Positions 1 through 9,977 of a stretch of 64,000 bases of DNA are shown in pieces. The position numbers and the translations under genes were made by a program. The notes under the pieces are model-generated. The model saw nothing but the letters and a program-made list of their open reading frames with translations. It did not search any database and was not told the DNA's origin. The stretch comes from an uncultured Pelagibacteraceae bacterium (lineage in GTDB: Bacteria; Pseudomonadota; Alphaproteobacteria; Pelagibacterales; Pelagibacteraceae): NCBI GenBank assembly GCA_902556905.1, contig CACDYK010000009.1, positions 1 through 64,000 on the forward strand. The letters are read 5' to 3'. Within the stretch, counting starts at the first letter, position 1; every line of letters begins with the position of its first letter.

Positions 1-1
1 T

Positions 2-1228
2 TCGGGAAAAATTAAGTTAGAGAAAGAATTTAATAAAATAAGATATGTATTTTCAAAGAGAAATAAAAAATATAATTTTGAAACAGATTTAGAAGTTAAT
101 GATGCACCTTTAAAATTAGATTTCATTAATTATGAAAAGGATAAGAAATTGAATCCCCAATTAAAAATAATTGGTAGCTATATAAAAAAAATTGGAATTG
201 ATTTAAAAAAAATTAGTCTTATTTCAAAAAATAATAGAATTATAATTAATAATTTAATATTAGATAACAAAAATAAAATTGTTAAAGTTGATAAAGTTGA
301 TTTAGACTATTTTGACAAAAGTGAAAAGAGAAACAAATTTACTCTTAGCAGAATTAAAAATAATTATTATGAACTAAATGGATCAATATTAAATGCTGAT
401 AGTCTCATTACGAATTTATTAAAAGGTAAAGAAGATCAACAATTAGATATTTTTAAGGAAAATATAAATATGACACTAAATTTTTCTAATGTTAATATTG
501 ATAACGATGATATTGTTAGGAATTTAAATGGCAATCTTCAAATTGGAGATAATAAAGTAATTCAAGCTAAAATTTCAGCATTATTTGATGATAATAAAAA
601 ATTAAAATTTTCAATTAATACCACTGATGACGGAGAAAAAATAACTATGCTTTATTCATCTAAAGCCAAACCTTTGGTAAATAGATATAAATTTATTAAA
701 GGTTTTGAAGATAGTAATGAAGGATATTTAAATTTTTACTCTAAAAAAAAAGATGGTATATCAAATTCAAAGTTGATTATAGATAATTTTAAAGTCAAAG
801 AAATTCCTACATTGGCAAAATTACTGGCTCTTGCTTCTCTTCAAGGAATAGCAGATTTACTAACCGGTGAAGGTATTAGATTTACAGATTTTGAAATGAA
901 TTTTACAAATGAAGATAAACTTATGACGATTCAAGATTTATATGCAATAGGACCGGCAATATCTATTTTAATTGAAGGCTATATTGAGGAAGATAGTTTA
1001 ATTAGTTTGAGAGGTACATTGGTTCCAGCGACTACAATTAATAGATCCATAGCTTCAATTCCATTAATTGGAGATTTACTTATTGGAAAAAAAGTTGGAG
1101 ACGGTGTTTTTGGAGTAAGCTTTAAAGTGAAGGGGCCTCCAAAAAAACTTGAAACAACTGTAAATCCGATAAAAACATTAACCCCAAGATTTATAACTAG
1201 GACATTAGAAAAGATTAAGAAAAATTAG
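2..1228 (+). CDS. AsmA/YhdP-like C-terminal region protein (5' truncated)
   Basis: The reading frame is open from base 2 with no stop before 1228, so this is the 3' part of a longer gene entering the window; the TTG at 149 is probably internal. The visible part is rich in beta-strand-like alternation and ends with a block containing GDGVFGVSFKVKGPP and then VNPIKTLTPRFITR. This resembles the C-terminal end of AsmA-like/DUF3971 (YhdP-type) proteins, which are large envelope proteins implicated in lipid transport or outer-membrane homeostasis. No catalytic motif is seen. The gene converges on tyrS with a four-base overlap. The family call is from memory of the C-terminal pattern; the N-terminal membrane anchor lies outside the window. 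Confidence 0.6.
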   Translation, partial: SGKIKLEKEFNKIRYVFSKRNKKYNFETDLEVNDAPLKLDFINYEKDKKLNPQLKIIGSYIKKIGIDLKKISLISKNNRIIINNLILDNKNKIVKVDKVDLDYFDKSEKRNKFTLSRIKNNYYELNGSILNADSLITNLLKGKEDQQLDIFKENINMTLNFSNVNIDNDDIVRNLNGNLQIGDNKVIQAKISALFDDNKKLKFSINTTDDGEKITMLYSSKAKPLVNRYKFIKGFEDSNEGYLNFYSKKKDGISNSKLIIDNFKVKEIPTLAKLLALASLQGIADLLTGEGIRFTDFEMNFTNEDKLMTIQDLYAIGPAISILIEGYIEEDSLISLRGTLVPATTINRSIASIPLIGDLLIGKKVGDGVFGVSFKVKGPPKKLETTVNPIKTLTPRFITRTLEKIKKN

Positions 1229-2454
1229 TCTAATTCGATTTTTAAATGCCTTTTTTTGCCAATAGAAAGTTTAATATAATTTTCATTAAAAATTTCACTA
1301 GTAATAATTAATTTTTCATTCGATATAATTTTATCATTAATTTTTACTCCGTTACCTTTAATTAATCTTCTTATTTCACTTTTAGACTTTTCTAATTTGG
1401 AGAGAATAATTAGATCAATTATATCAAAATCGTTATCAATATTTTTTGAACTAATTTTTATAGAGGGTAAATTTGATCCAAGTGAGTTGCCTGAAAATGC
1501 CTCTTTTGCAGCTTGTTCGGAATTTTTTGCAGCATCTTCTCCATGAAGCATAGAGGTTGTTTCGTTAGCTAAAAGTATTTTTAAATCATTAATATTATTG
1601 TTTTCAATTTTTTTAATATTTTCTATTTCTAAATCGGTAAAATTTTTTAAAAATTTTACAACATCTCTATCATCGGTGTTTCTCCAAAATTGCCAATAAT
1701 CATAAGATGATAAAAATTTTTCATCTAACCATATGGCCCCATTTTCAGATTTTCCCATCTTAGCTCCTGTAGCCAGAGTAATCAAAGGAGTAGTTAGACC
1801 ATAACTTTGTTTGTTTGAATATCTTTTGATAAGTTCTACTCCATTAACGATATTCCCCCATTGATCTGAACCACCAATTTGTAAAACACAATTTTCTTTT
1901 TTACTTAATTCTAGAAAATCGTAAGCTTGCAAAATCATATAATTAAATTCCATGTAACTTAGAGATTGCTCTCTATCCAATCTTAGTTTTACACTATCAA
2001 AAGTTAACATTCTATTGATTGTAAAATGTTTACCTATATCTCTAAGAAAAGAGATATAGTTTAAATTTTTAAGCCATGTATAATTATTTACAAAAATAGG
2101 TTTTGTTTCAGGATTTTCATTGTTTAAAAATTTTTTTAATATATTTTTTATATTTTTAATATTTTTTTCAATTTCTTCTTCACTTAATATTTTTCTTGTT
2201 TTATCTTTTCCAGAAGGGTCACCAATTCTAGTTGTACCTCCACCTAGTAGCACAATTGGTCTATGACCATTTTTTTGCAACAATCTTAGACACATTATTT
2301 GCAACAAACTACCAACATGTAAGCTTTCAGCAGTACAATCAAATCCTATGTATGCTTTAATTTTTTCATTATCCATTAGGTTTGATAGCTCTTCTTCATT
2401 TGTACATTGATAGAAGAAACCTCTATCTTTAAAGTCTTTTAAAAATTTATTCAT
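1225..2454 (-). CDS. tyrS: Tyrosyl-tRNA synthetase
   Basis: Cytoplasmic class I aminoacyl-tRNA synthetase that charges tRNA-Tyr. The HIGH-like motif is HVGS (about residues 46-49, after GFDCTAESL) and the KMSKS-like motif is KMGKS after ATGA. The tyrosine pocket shows QIGGSDQWGN, and the C-terminus holds an S4-like RNA-binding segment (KSEIRRLIKGNGVKIN). The open frame extends 16 codons further upstream, but those residues are hydrophobic and unlike the family, so I use the ATG at 2454, giving 409 aa, which is normal length. It is divergent from anmK, whose start lies 48 bases away, so the two genes share a short promoter region. Confidence 0.95.
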   Translation of the reverse strand: MNKFLKDFKDRGFFYQCTNEEELSNLMDNEKIKAYIGFDCTAESLHVGSLLQIMCLRLLQKNGHRPIVLLGGGTTRIGDPSGKDKTRKILSEEEIEKNIKNIKNILKKFLNNENPETKPIFVNNYTWLKNLNYISFLRDIGKHFTINRMLTFDSVKLRLDREQSLSYMEFNYMILQAYDFLELSKKENCVLQIGGSDQWGNIVNGVELIKRYSNKQSYGLTTPLITLATGAKMGKSENGAIWLDEKFLSSYDYWQFWRNTDDRDVVKFLKNFTDLEIENIKKIENNNINDLKILLANETTSMLHGEDAAKNSEQAAKEAFSGNSLGSNLPSIKISSKNIDNDFDIIDLIILSKLEKSKSEIRRLIKGNGVKINDKIISNEKLIITSEIFNENYIKLSIGKKRHLKIELD

Positions 2455-2501
2455 AAGCTTATAGTTACACAATATACAAATTTTTATTAAAAAGAATATC
2501 A

Positions 2502-3650
2502 ATGAAAAATAAATTATATACAGCTATTGGGCTCATGAGTGGTACCTCAATGGATGGTGTTGACGTATCATTGATTAAGTCAGACGGAATTAATCAATTT
2601 ATCAATATTTTAGATGAATATTTTGAATATACTGAAAGTTTACAGCTTCAATTGGTTAAATTACGAAATTTAATTTTAAATATTGATAATTTAAACCAAT
2701 ACACTTCTCAATTAAATGAAATCGAAAGAGAAATAACTCTTTTTAATATCAAAATTGTTAACGAGGTATTGTTAAAATATAAAGATGAGATTGATTTAGT
2801 TGGTTTTCACGGACAAACAATCTTTCATGATCCTGAAATAAGAATTTCAAAACAATTAGGAGATGGCAACCTAATGTCACAACTAACAAAAAAAAAAGTT
2901 GTTTATGATTTTAGAAAAAAAGACTTGATAAATAAAGGCCAGGGGGCACCGTTAACACCAATTTTTCATAACTTATTATCAAATATTTTAAGTGAAAAGC
3001 ATCAAATAGAGCTTCCGATTTGCTTTCTTAATATTGGAGGAATCTCAAATATTACTAAAATAATAAAAAAAGATGAAAACATAGAAGAAAATCTAGAAGC
3101 TTTTGACTCAGGCCCGGGTAACTGCATGATTGATGAATGGGTTAGAAAAAATTCTAAATATAATTTTGATAAAAATGGCTCAATTGCAAAATCAGGTAAA
3201 ATAGATCAATTAATTCTAAACCAATCAATTGATAATTTCAAAATAGACACTTATAATAAATCTTTAGATGTAAAAGACTTTGATATTTCATTTGCAAGAG
3301 GATTGTCTCTAGAAGATGGTTGTGCAACAATAACAAATTTCACTGCTTATCTAATAGCAAAAGGTATTGAGTATGCAAATGGAATTAATACTAGACCGAT
3401 TAAATATTTAGTATGTGGTGGTGGTAGAAAAAATAGCTTCCTTATTCAAAGTATTGAAGATTATCTAACAAACAAAAAAAATATTAGTTTAAGTTCTATA
3501 GATAATTATAATTTTAACGGAGATTATATTGAGTCACAGGCATTTGGATATCTTGCTATAAGATCATTTTTAAATTTGCCAATTTCTTATCCAAAGACTA
3601 CTGGGTGTGAAACACCTACGGTTGGTGGCAATTTAGTTAAAAACTTTTAA
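2502..3650 (+). CDS. anmK: Anhydro-N-acetylmuramic acid kinase
   Basis: AnmK phosphorylates and opens 1,6-anhydro-MurNAc released during murein turnover, giving MurNAc-6-phosphate for cell-wall recycling. The N-terminus has the diagnostic GLMSGTSMDGVDV (residues 11-23). Later motifs are GFHGQTIFHDP, NIGGISNIT, FDSGPGNCMIDEW and VCGGGRKN, all typical of the actin-like kinase fold. Length 382 aa is normal. It is divergent from tyrS, and its 3' end overlaps the convergent hydrolase gene by four bases. No partner recycling genes (murQ, nagZ) are visible here. Confidence 0.93.
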   Translation: MKNKLYTAIGLMSGTSMDGVDVSLIKSDGINQFINILDEYFEYTESLQLQLVKLRNLILNIDNLNQYTSQLNEIEREITLFNIKIVNEVLLKYKDEIDLVGFHGQTIFHDPEIRISKQLGDGNLMSQLTKKKVVYDFRKKDLINKGQGAPLTPIFHNLLSNILSEKHQIELPICFLNIGGISNITKIIKKDENIEENLEAFDSGPGNCMIDEWVRKNSKYNFDKNGSIAKSGKIDQLILNQSIDNFKIDTYNKSLDVKDFDISFARGLSLEDGCATITNFTAYLIAKGIEYANGINTRPIKYLVCGGGRKNSFLIQSIEDYLTNKKNISLSSIDNYNFNGDYIESQAFGYLAIRSFLNLPISYPKTTGCETPTVGGNLVKNF

Positions 3651-4303
3651 TAAAGAGCAGTTTCTTTTTTTATATATTTATTAAGATTCTTAATCAGAGA
3701 GTCTTCTGTTTTAGAAAAAAAATGATTAGCTTCTGGAACTGATTGAAATTCTACTTTAATACCTTTTTGAGCACTTAATCTTTTGTCAAGTTCAGTGACA
3801 TATTCTAAAGGAACTAGTTCATCTTTTTTACCGTAAATCATTAGCCCAGATGTAGGACATGGTGATAAAAAAGAAAAATCATAAACATTAGGCTGAGGAG
3901 ATATTGCGATAAATCTATTGATCTCTGGTCTTCTCATTAATAATTGCATAGCAATTAGAGAACCAAAAGAAAATCCTGACACCCAACATTGTGAATTATC
4001 AAAGTTTTCTCTCTCAAGCCAATCTAATGCAGCAGCAGCATCAGCTAATTCACCTTGACCATTATCAAATTCACCATCACTTTTACCAACACCTCTAAAA
4101 TTAACTCTACAAACTGAAAAATCGTTATCCATAAAAGTATGAAAGGTATCAACAACAACTTTGTTATTCATTGTTCCTCCATATTGAGGGTGTGGTTGCA
4201 ATACTAGGGCAATTGGGGATGTGTTTTTTTTACTTTTGTAATATTTAGCTTCTAACCTTCCAGCAGGCCCTGGAATAAATATTTCTAAAATTTTATTATC
4301 CAT
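3647..4303 (-). CDS. Alpha/beta hydrolase (uncharacterised, KEGG K07018-like)
   Basis: A small single-domain alpha/beta hydrolase of 218 aa with no signal peptide, so probably cytoplasmic. The nucleophile elbow is GFSFGS (about residue 107), an acid follows in YGKKDELVP, and the catalytic histidine is in ANHFF near the C-terminus. An early LQPHPQYGG block probably contributes the oxyanion hole, and NFRGVGKSDG is typical of this widespread proteobacterial family. The substrate is unknown. It is divergent from the iscR-suf operon and shares that intergenic region, so the IscR site at 4387 might also affect it; this is inference. Confidence 0.8.
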   Translation of the reverse strand: MDNKILEIFIPGPAGRLEAKYYKSKKNTSPIALVLQPHPQYGGTMNNKVVVDTFHTFMDNDFSVCRVNFRGVGKSDGEFDNGQGELADAAAALDWLERENFDNSQCWVSGFSFGSLIAMQLLMRRPEINRFIAISPQPNVYDFSFLSPCPTSGLMIYGKKDELVPLEYVTELDKRLSAQKGIKVEFQSVPEANHFFSKTEDSLIKNLNKYIKKETALY

Positions 4304-4386
4304 ATGCGATATTGATTATTATTCTCAAAAAAAAACTACGTTTATCACAAGTGAGCGACAATATGTTAGTTTTTTTATTATAAACT

Positions 4387-4418
4387 ATACTTGACCAATT
4401 TAGTCAGGTATGTATAAA
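4387..4418 (+). promoter_or_regulatory. IscR type I operator overlapping the suf operon promoter
   Basis: Bases 4387-4411 form an imperfect palindrome with arms ATACTTGAC and GTCAGGTAT. They agree at 24 of 25 positions with the type I (cluster-loaded) IscR consensus as I remember it; the mismatch is at base 10. A promoter is embedded: -35 TTGACC at 4391-4396, 16-base spacer, -10 TATAAA at 4413-4418, about 24 bases before the iscR ATG. Binding of [2Fe-2S]-IscR would block RNA polymerase, giving the classical feedback loop. The sequence match is direct; repression is inferred. Confidence 0.85.
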
Positions 4419-4441
4419 AAGCCCACATTTTAAAGGGTAAT

Positions 4442-4867
4442 ATGAAATTAACATCTAAAGGTAGATATGCTGTAATGGCATTAGTTGACTTGGCAAGGTT
4501 TGATAACATCAATCCAGTATCGTTAAGAGATATATCTTTGCGACAAGGAATTTCACTTGATTATCTTGAGCAAATTTTTTCTAAATTAAAAAAAGATCAA
4601 ATTGTTAAAAGTATAAGAGGAACTCAAGGAGGGTATGTACTATCAAAAAAACCAAATGAAATAAAACTTACCAATATATTTCATGCAGTTGACGAAAAAG
4701 TTAAAACTGTACAATGTAAGAAAGAGTCTAAAAAAGGATGCAATGGTAAAGCAACTAAGTGTGTGACTCATAATCTTTGGGATGAATTAGAAACTCATAT
4801 TAATACTTTTTTTGAAAAAAAAAGCTTAGAAGATTTATTAAAAAATAATACAGAACAAAGAACATAA
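4442..4867 (+). CDS. iscR: Rrf2-family iron-sulfur regulator IscR
   Basis: A 141-aa winged-helix transcription factor of the Rrf2 family. The N-terminus [14 protein letters not shown] and the helix-turn-helix around [16 protein letters not shown] match IscR. Three cysteines suitable for a [2Fe-2S] cluster lie in [18 protein letters not shown] (about residues 99-115), followed by THNLW, where IscR carries its cluster-ligating histidine. It is the first gene of the suf operon, with sufB starting one base after its stop codon, and a strong IscR operator lies directly upstream. Cells sense Fe-S status through this protein and tune SUF expression. Confidence 0.93.
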   Translation: MKLTSKGRYAVMALVDLARFDNINPVSLRDISLRQGISLDYLEQIFSKLKKDQIVKSIRGTQGGYVLSKKPNEIKLTNIFHAVDEKVKTVQCKKESKKGCNGKATKCVTHNLWDELETHINTFFEKKSLEDLLKNNTEQRT

Positions 4868-4868
4868 A

Positions 4869-6311
4869 ATGGATCAAAGACAAAAAGAAATTGATAATTT
4901 AAAAGATTATAAGTATGGTTTTTCAACTGATATTGAAAGTACTAAAGCTCCAAAAGGTTTAAGTGAAGAAGTAATTAAATTTATTTCAAATATAAAAAAA
5001 GAACCTAAATGGATGCTCGATTTTAGATTAAAAGCATTTGAAAGATTTAAACTATTAAAAGAACCAGATTGGCAGAAACCTAAATATCCAAAAATTGATT
5101 ATCAAGATTTGTATTATTATTCAGCCCCTAAAAGTATGGATGATAAACCTAAAAGTTTGGACGAGTTAGATCCAAAACTTTTAGAGACATATAAAAAATT
5201 AGGTATACCTCTTCAAGAACAAGCAAGGTTAAATGGTATAGCTGTAGATGCAGTATTTGACTCTGTCTCTGTTGCAACAACTTTTAGAGAAGAATTATCT
5301 AAACTAGGAATTATCTTTTGTCCTATATCAGAAGCTATTCAAAATCATCCAGAATTAGTAAAAAAATATTTAGGATCAGTAATACCAACAACAGATCATT
5401 TTTTTGCAACTCTTAATTCTGCAGTTTTTACTGATGGTTCATTTGCATATATACCCGAAGGTGTAAGGTGCCCAATGGAATTATCTACTTACTTTAGAAT
5501 AAATGCTTCAAATACAGGTCAGTTTGAAAGAACTTTAATTGTTGCAGATAAAGGAAGCTATGTAAGTTATTTAGAAGGTTGTACGGCTCCCATGAGAGAC
5601 GAAAATCAATTGCATGCTGCGAATGTAGAATTGATTGCACTTGATGATGCAGAAATAAAATATTCAACTGTACAAAATTGGTACCCTGGTGATAAAGATG
5701 GTAAAGGTGGGATATATAATTTTGTAACTAAACGAGGTTTATGTAAAGGTAAAAATTCTAAAATTTCCTGGACACAAGTAGAAACTGGTTCTGCGATCAC
5801 TTGGAAATACCCAAGCTGTATTTTAAAGGGAGACAATTCTGTTGGAGAATTCTATTCAATTGCAATAACAAACAACCATCAAAAAGCTGACACCGGCACG
5901 AAAATGATCCATTTGGGAAAAAATACAAAAAGTAAGATTATTTCTAAAGGAATAAGCGCTGGATTTTCAGATATGACGTACAGAGGTCTTGTTGATATTT
6001 CATCAAAAGCTTCAAATTCAAATAATTATACTCAATGCGATTCATTATTAATGGGTAATAAATGTGGAGCACATACTGTTCCATATATTAAAAATAAAAA
6101 TTCTGAGTCAAATATTGCTCATGAAGCAACAACCTCAAAAATAAGTGAGGAACAATTACATTATTGTCAACAAAGAGGCTTAAGCGCAGAAGAGGCTGTT
6201 GGATTGATAGTAAATGGGTTTTGTAAAGAAGTTCTTCAACAACTACCAATGGAATTTGCGGTTGAAGCTCAAAAGCTTGTTGGTATCAGTTTAGAGGGGA
6301 GTGTTGGGTAA
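4869..6311 (+). CDS. sufB: Fe-S cluster assembly scaffold SufB
   Basis: SufB is the core of the SufBCD scaffold on which Fe-S clusters are built in the cytoplasm. The 480-aa product shows the family blocks [26 protein letters not shown] and the beta-helix core. Near the C-terminus, [11 protein letters not shown] includes the conserved cysteine used in sulfur transfer, followed by [20 protein letters not shown]. Length is typical. It starts one base after the iscR stop and its own stop overlaps the sufC start by one base, so it is translationally coupled on both sides. Regulation is presumably by the IscR operator at 4387. Confidence 0.97.
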   Translation: MDQRQKEIDNLKDYKYGFSTDIESTKAPKGLSEEVIKFISNIKKEPKWMLDFRLKAFERFKLLKEPDWQKPKYPKIDYQDLYYYSAPKSMDDKPKSLDELDPKLLETYKKLGIPLQEQARLNGIAVDAVFDSVSVATTFREELSKLGIIFCPISEAIQNHPELVKKYLGSVIPTTDHFFATLNSAVFTDGSFAYIPEGVRCPMELSTYFRINASNTGQFERTLIVADKGSYVSYLEGCTAPMRDENQLHAANVELIALDDAEIKYSTVQNWYPGDKDGKGGIYNFVTKRGLCKGKNSKISWTQVETGSAITWKYPSCILKGDNSVGEFYSIAITNNHQKADTGTKMIHLGKNTKSKIISKGISAGFSDMTYRGLVDISSKASNSNNYTQCDSLLMGNKCGAHTVPYIKNKNSESNIAHEATTSKISEEQLHYCQQRGLSAEEAVGLIVNGFCKEVLQQLPMEFAVEAQKLVGISLEGSVG

Positions 6312-7045
6312 TGTTAAAAATAAATAAATTAAACGCAAAAATTGATAATAAGGAAATTTTAAAAGAGTTTTCTCTTAATATAAATCCTGGGGAAGTTCAC
6401 GCTATAATGGGACCAAATGGTTCAGGTAAAAGTACACTTTCAAATATTTTATCAGGAAAAAAGGGTTATGAAGTTTCAGGAGAAGTTCTTTATGAGGAAA
6501 AAGATTTATTTGAACTTGAAACAGAGGAAAGAGCTCATAAAGGTATTTTTTTAGCATTTCAATATCCATTAGAAATTCCAGGAGTTAATACAAATATATT
6601 TTTAAAGACATCATTAAACGCAGTTAGAAAAGCAAGAGGTGAAAAAGAACTAGATGCTATAGAATTCTTAAAACTAGTAAAGAAAAAATCTAAAGAGCTT
6701 AAATTTGATGAAGAGAAATTAAATCGACAATTAAATGTTGGTTTTTCAGGCGGAGAAAAAAAGAAAAATGAAATTTTACAAATGTCATTATTGGCACCAA
6801 AATTATCAATTTTAGATGAAACAGATTCAGGCCTAGATATTGATGCTTTAAAAATTGTAGCTGATGGAGTTAATACATTAAGAGATGAAAAAAATTCATT
6901 TTTAATAATTACACATTATCAAAGGCTACTTGACTACATAAAACCTGACTTTGTTCATGTATTGATGAATGGAAAAATTGTGAAATCCGGAGGAGCAGAT
7001 TTAGCTATGGAATTAGAAAAAAAAGGGTACGAAAATTTTAATTAG
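6311..7045 (+). CDS. sufC: Fe-S assembly ATPase SufC
   Basis: A soluble ABC-type ATPase that drives conformational change in SufBCD. Walker A is GPNGSGKST (about residues 34-42), the Q-loop region is AFQYPLEIPGV, the signature is FSGGEKKKNEI, Walker B is LSILDETDSGLD, and the switch histidine is in ITHYQR. At 244 aa it is normal length. The deviations from a transporter ATPase, such as the lysine-rich signature helix, are standard for SufC. sufD follows immediately, its ATG touching this gene's stop codon. Confidence 0.97.
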   Translation: MLKINKLNAKIDNKEILKEFSLNINPGEVHAIMGPNGSGKSTLSNILSGKKGYEVSGEVLYEEKDLFELETEERAHKGIFLAFQYPLEIPGVNTNIFLKTSLNAVRKARGEKELDAIEFLKLVKKKSKELKFDEEKLNRQLNVGFSGGEKKKNEILQMSLLAPKLSILDETDSGLDIDALKIVADGVNTLRDEKNSFLIITHYQRLLDYIKPDFVHVLMNGKIVKSGGADLAMELEKKGYENFN

Positions 7046-8293
7046 ATGAAAGAACAATTACAAAAAGATTTTGATAATATTATTAAAAATTTGAGTTTGT
7101 CTCAAAAAGATATTGAAGTAAAAAGATTTTATTTAGATAATTTTATAGACAGAGGTTTTCCTAATAGAAGAGAAGAGGATTGGAAATTCTCAGACCTTAA
7201 CCAAATAATAAAAAAGAATATTGGAGAACTAAGTTTTTATAGTGATTATACATCTACTAATAAAGTTGATACTTCAGTATTTGTTGATGGGCTTGAGCAT
7301 AATAAAATAGTTTTTATAAATGGCAGAATAGAAAAAATTGATTTCAATTACGAAAAAAAAAACCAAATAGAAATAATTGATCAGTCCGAAACGATAAATG
7401 AATTTAGCAATAATAATTCTTTATCTGATCTAAATAATGCTTTTACTAATAAATCTTTTAAAATATTGGTGAAAAACGGTTATCAATTACAAAAACCACT
7501 TATTATTTATCACACAACTAATTCTAAAATTTGGTCTAAAAATATAAATTTAAGATTAGATTTTGAATTAGGCAAAGATAGTTCTTTAAGGTTAATTGAC
7601 TTATTTAGTGACACCTCTGAAAAAAATTTTTTAAATATTTTTTATAACTTTAACTTAAAGGAAAATGCAGTTTTGAAAAATTATAAAGTAGATAAACTAG
7701 AAAATAAAAATATCAAATACTCCTATAATAATATTGAACAAGATAAAAATAGTATTTCAGAAACATTTATTTTATCTTCAGGGTCAAATTTCTTTAAAAA
7801 TGAAATTAACTGTAATTTAAATGGAGAATATTCATCAGCTTTTGTAAATGGTATTCTTTCTCTTAACAATTTCAAACATCATGAAATTAGAACAATAGTA
7901 AATCATTTAACTGAGAACACGAAAAGTTATCAGTTAATTAAAAGTGTTTTAGAGAACAGCTCTAAAGCAGCATATCAAGGAAAAATTTTTGTTAATTCCA
8001 AAGCACAAAAAACAGATGGGTATCAACTGAGTAAAGCGATATTATTAAATAAAGACTCAGAGTTTAATGCTAAACCAGAATTAGAAATTTATGCTGATGA
8101 TGTTAAGTGCTCGCATGGTTCAGCCTCAGGTAGTTTAAATGAAGACTCTATATTTTATTTAATGTCTAGAGGATTAAATTACCAACAATCAAGGGAGTTA
8201 TTAATTAATGGTTTTTTACTTGATGTAGTCGAAAAAATTACTGATTCAGAAATAAAAAATTTAATAAAAAACATGATTGGAATTAAAGAATGA
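7046..8293 (+). CDS. sufD: Fe-S assembly scaffold SufD
   Basis: SufD pairs with SufB in the SufBC2D complex and is involved in iron acquisition for cluster assembly. The 415-aa protein has the N-terminal helical segment ending in RREEDWKFSDL. It then has a divergent beta-helical core and the conserved C-terminal block PELEIYADDVKCSHGSASG, with the histidine that faces SufB, and SRGLNYQQSRELLINGF. Sequence outside this block is lysine/asparagine-rich, as usual for AT-rich genomes. Its 3' end overlaps sufS by four bases, indicating translational coupling. Confidence 0.94.
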   Translation: MKEQLQKDFDNIIKNLSLSQKDIEVKRFYLDNFIDRGFPNRREEDWKFSDLNQIIKKNIGELSFYSDYTSTNKVDTSVFVDGLEHNKIVFINGRIEKIDFNYEKKNQIEIIDQSETINEFSNNNSLSDLNNAFTNKSFKILVKNGYQLQKPLIIYHTTNSKIWSKNINLRLDFELGKDSSLRLIDLFSDTSEKNFLNIFYNFNLKENAVLKNYKVDKLENKNIKYSYNNIEQDKNSISETFILSSGSNFFKNEINCNLNGEYSSAFVNGILSLNNFKHHEIRTIVNHLTENTKSYQLIKSVLENSSKAAYQGKIFVNSKAQKTDGYQLSKAILLNKDSEFNAKPELEIYADDVKCSHGSASGSLNEDSIFYLMSRGLNYQQSRELLINGFLLDVVEKITDSEIKNLIKNMIGIKE

Positions 8294-9507
8294 ATATAGA
8301 TGCAATAAAAAAAGAATTTCCTATCTTTGATGAAAAAATTCAAAATAATGATCTGGTTTATTTAGATAGTGCAAATTCTTCTCAAAAGCCAAAAGTTGTA
8401 ATTGATAGAATTAATGAATTTTATACAAAACAATTTTCAAATGTTGGAAGAAGTGTTCATTATCTTGCGGTGGCTGCTACAAACTTATATGAAAATACAA
8501 GAACTTCAGTTCAAAGGTATATTAATGCAAAAGATAAAAATGAAATTGTATTTACTAAAGGTGCAACTGAGGCACTCAACTTAGTTGCCAATACATTGGG
8601 CCAAAATTATCTTCAAGAAGGTGATGAAATTCTTATTACTGAATTAGAGCATCATTCTAATTATGTTCCGTGGCATTTTTTAAGAAAATCAAAAAATATA
8701 AAAATTAATTTTGCTGAAATCAATAACGATGGAGAAATTACATTAGAAGAAATTGAAAAAAAATTAACTCCTAAAACAAAAATAATATCAATTACACATC
8801 TATCAAATGTTACAGGAGCTATTTTGCCAGTTAAAGAAATAACTGAGTTAGCACACTCCAAAGGTATTATAGTTGTGGTTGATGGCTGTCAGGGCGCTCC
8901 ACATTTAAAGCTAGATATGCAAGATTTAGATTGTGATTTCTATGCTATTTCTTGTCATAAAATGTATGGTCCAACTGGTTTGGGTGTTTTGTATGGTAAA
9001 AAGAAGTGGCTAGAGGAATTACCACCCTATCAAGGTGGAGGTGGTATGATTAATGAAGTTAAAAAAGATAGGATTTCCTATGGTGATTTACCTAATAAAT
9101 ATGAAGCAGGAACAATGGCGACCGCTCAAGTAATAGCATTCGATCAATCTATTAAATTTTTAGAGAGTGTGGGAATAGACAATGTGATGAAGCATGAAGC
9201 AGAATTAGTTGAATATGGACAAGAGCTATTACAAAAAAATAATTCTGTTAAGCTAATAGGCAATCCAAAAAATAAAGGTGGCGTTTTATCTTTTACCATA
9301 GAAGGAATTCACCCTCACGATGTAGCAACTATATTAGATGAAGATGGTGTAGCAATAAGAGCAGGCCATCATTGCTGTCAAATACTTCATGATAAATTAA
9401 ATATACCAGCAAGCTCAAGAGCATCAGTTGGAATTTATAATACTAAAGATGACCTTGATAAACTTAATGAAGCTATAAATAATTGTAAAAAAATATTTAA
9501 TTTATAA
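8290..9507 (+). CDS. sufS: Cysteine desulfurase SufS (group II)
   Basis: A PLP enzyme that removes sulfur from L-cysteine and passes persulfide to the scaffold. It has 405 aa. The PLP-binding lysine is K224 in SCHKMYGPTG, and the persulfide cysteine is in RAGHHCCQ (C362/C363), the short-loop arrangement of group II SufS/CsdA enzymes. Other family blocks are FTKGATEALNLVA and ELEHHSNYVPW. No SufE gene lies in the operon; the next gene is a SufU/IscU-type protein that could accept the sulfur. The start overlaps sufD by four bases. Confidence 0.96.
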   Translation: MNIDAIKKEFPIFDEKIQNNDLVYLDSANSSQKPKVVIDRINEFYTKQFSNVGRSVHYLAVAATNLYENTRTSVQRYINAKDKNEIVFTKGATEALNLVANTLGQNYLQEGDEILITELEHHSNYVPWHFLRKSKNIKINFAEINNDGEITLEEIEKKLTPKTKIISITHLSNVTGAILPVKEITELAHSKGIIVVVDGCQGAPHLKLDMQDLDCDFYAISCHKMYGPTGLGVLYGKKKWLEELPPYQGGGGMINEVKKDRISYGDLPNKYEAGTMATAQVIAFDQSIKFLESVGIDNVMKHEAELVEYGQELLQKNNSVKLIGNPKNKGGVLSFTIEGIHPHDVATILDEDGVAIRAGHHCCQILHDKLNIPASSRASVGIYNTKDDLDKLNEAINNCKKIFNL

Positions 9508-9971
9508 TGAACTTAAAAGAATTATATCAAGAAATAATATTAGAGCACGGTAAAAATCCAAGAAACCTTGGTAAGACTGATAACTTTAACAAAGATGCCA
9601 AAGGTCATAACCCTTTATGTGGAGACAATGTGCATGTTTATTTAAAACTAAATGGACAAAAAATTGTTGAAGATATTTCTTTTGAAGGAAGTGGATGTGC
9701 TATTTCAATGGCATCTGCATCAATTATGACTGATCTAATCAAAGGAAAAAATGAACATGAGGCCAAAGAGATTGTTGAAGATTTTTTAGGAATGATTAAA
9801 GAAAATCCTGAATTAAAATCAGATAATTTAGAAGATGATGAAAAAACAAAACTAATGTGTTTATCAGGAGTAAAACAATATCCAATGAGAGTGAAATGTG
9901 CAACTTTATCATGGCATACTTTAGTTTCTGCTTTTGATGATAAAAAAGAAGAAGTTAAAACAGAAAATTAA
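9507..9971 (+). CDS. sufU: SufU/IscU-type Fe-S scaffold or sulfurtransferase
   Basis: A 154-aa IscU-fold protein. The three conserved cysteines are visible in NPLCGDNV (about residue 40), GSGCAISMASAS (about 65) and VKCATLSWHTL (about 130). The segment between the second and third cysteine is longer than in IscU and lacks the LPPVK chaperone motif. Both points favour the SUF-associated SufU type, which in Firmicutes is a zinc-dependent sulfur acceptor for SufS. Its first base overlaps the sufS stop codon. The SufU label is a family inference; scaffold function is not excluded. Confidence 0.88.
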   Translation: MNLKELYQEIILEHGKNPRNLGKTDNFNKDAKGHNPLCGDNVHVYLKLNGQKIVEDISFEGSGCAISMASASIMTDLIKGKNEHEAKEIVEDFLGMIKENPELKSDNLEDDEKTKLMCLSGVKQYPMRVKCATLSWHTLVSAFDDKKEEVKTEN

Positions 9972-9977
9972 TCAGAT

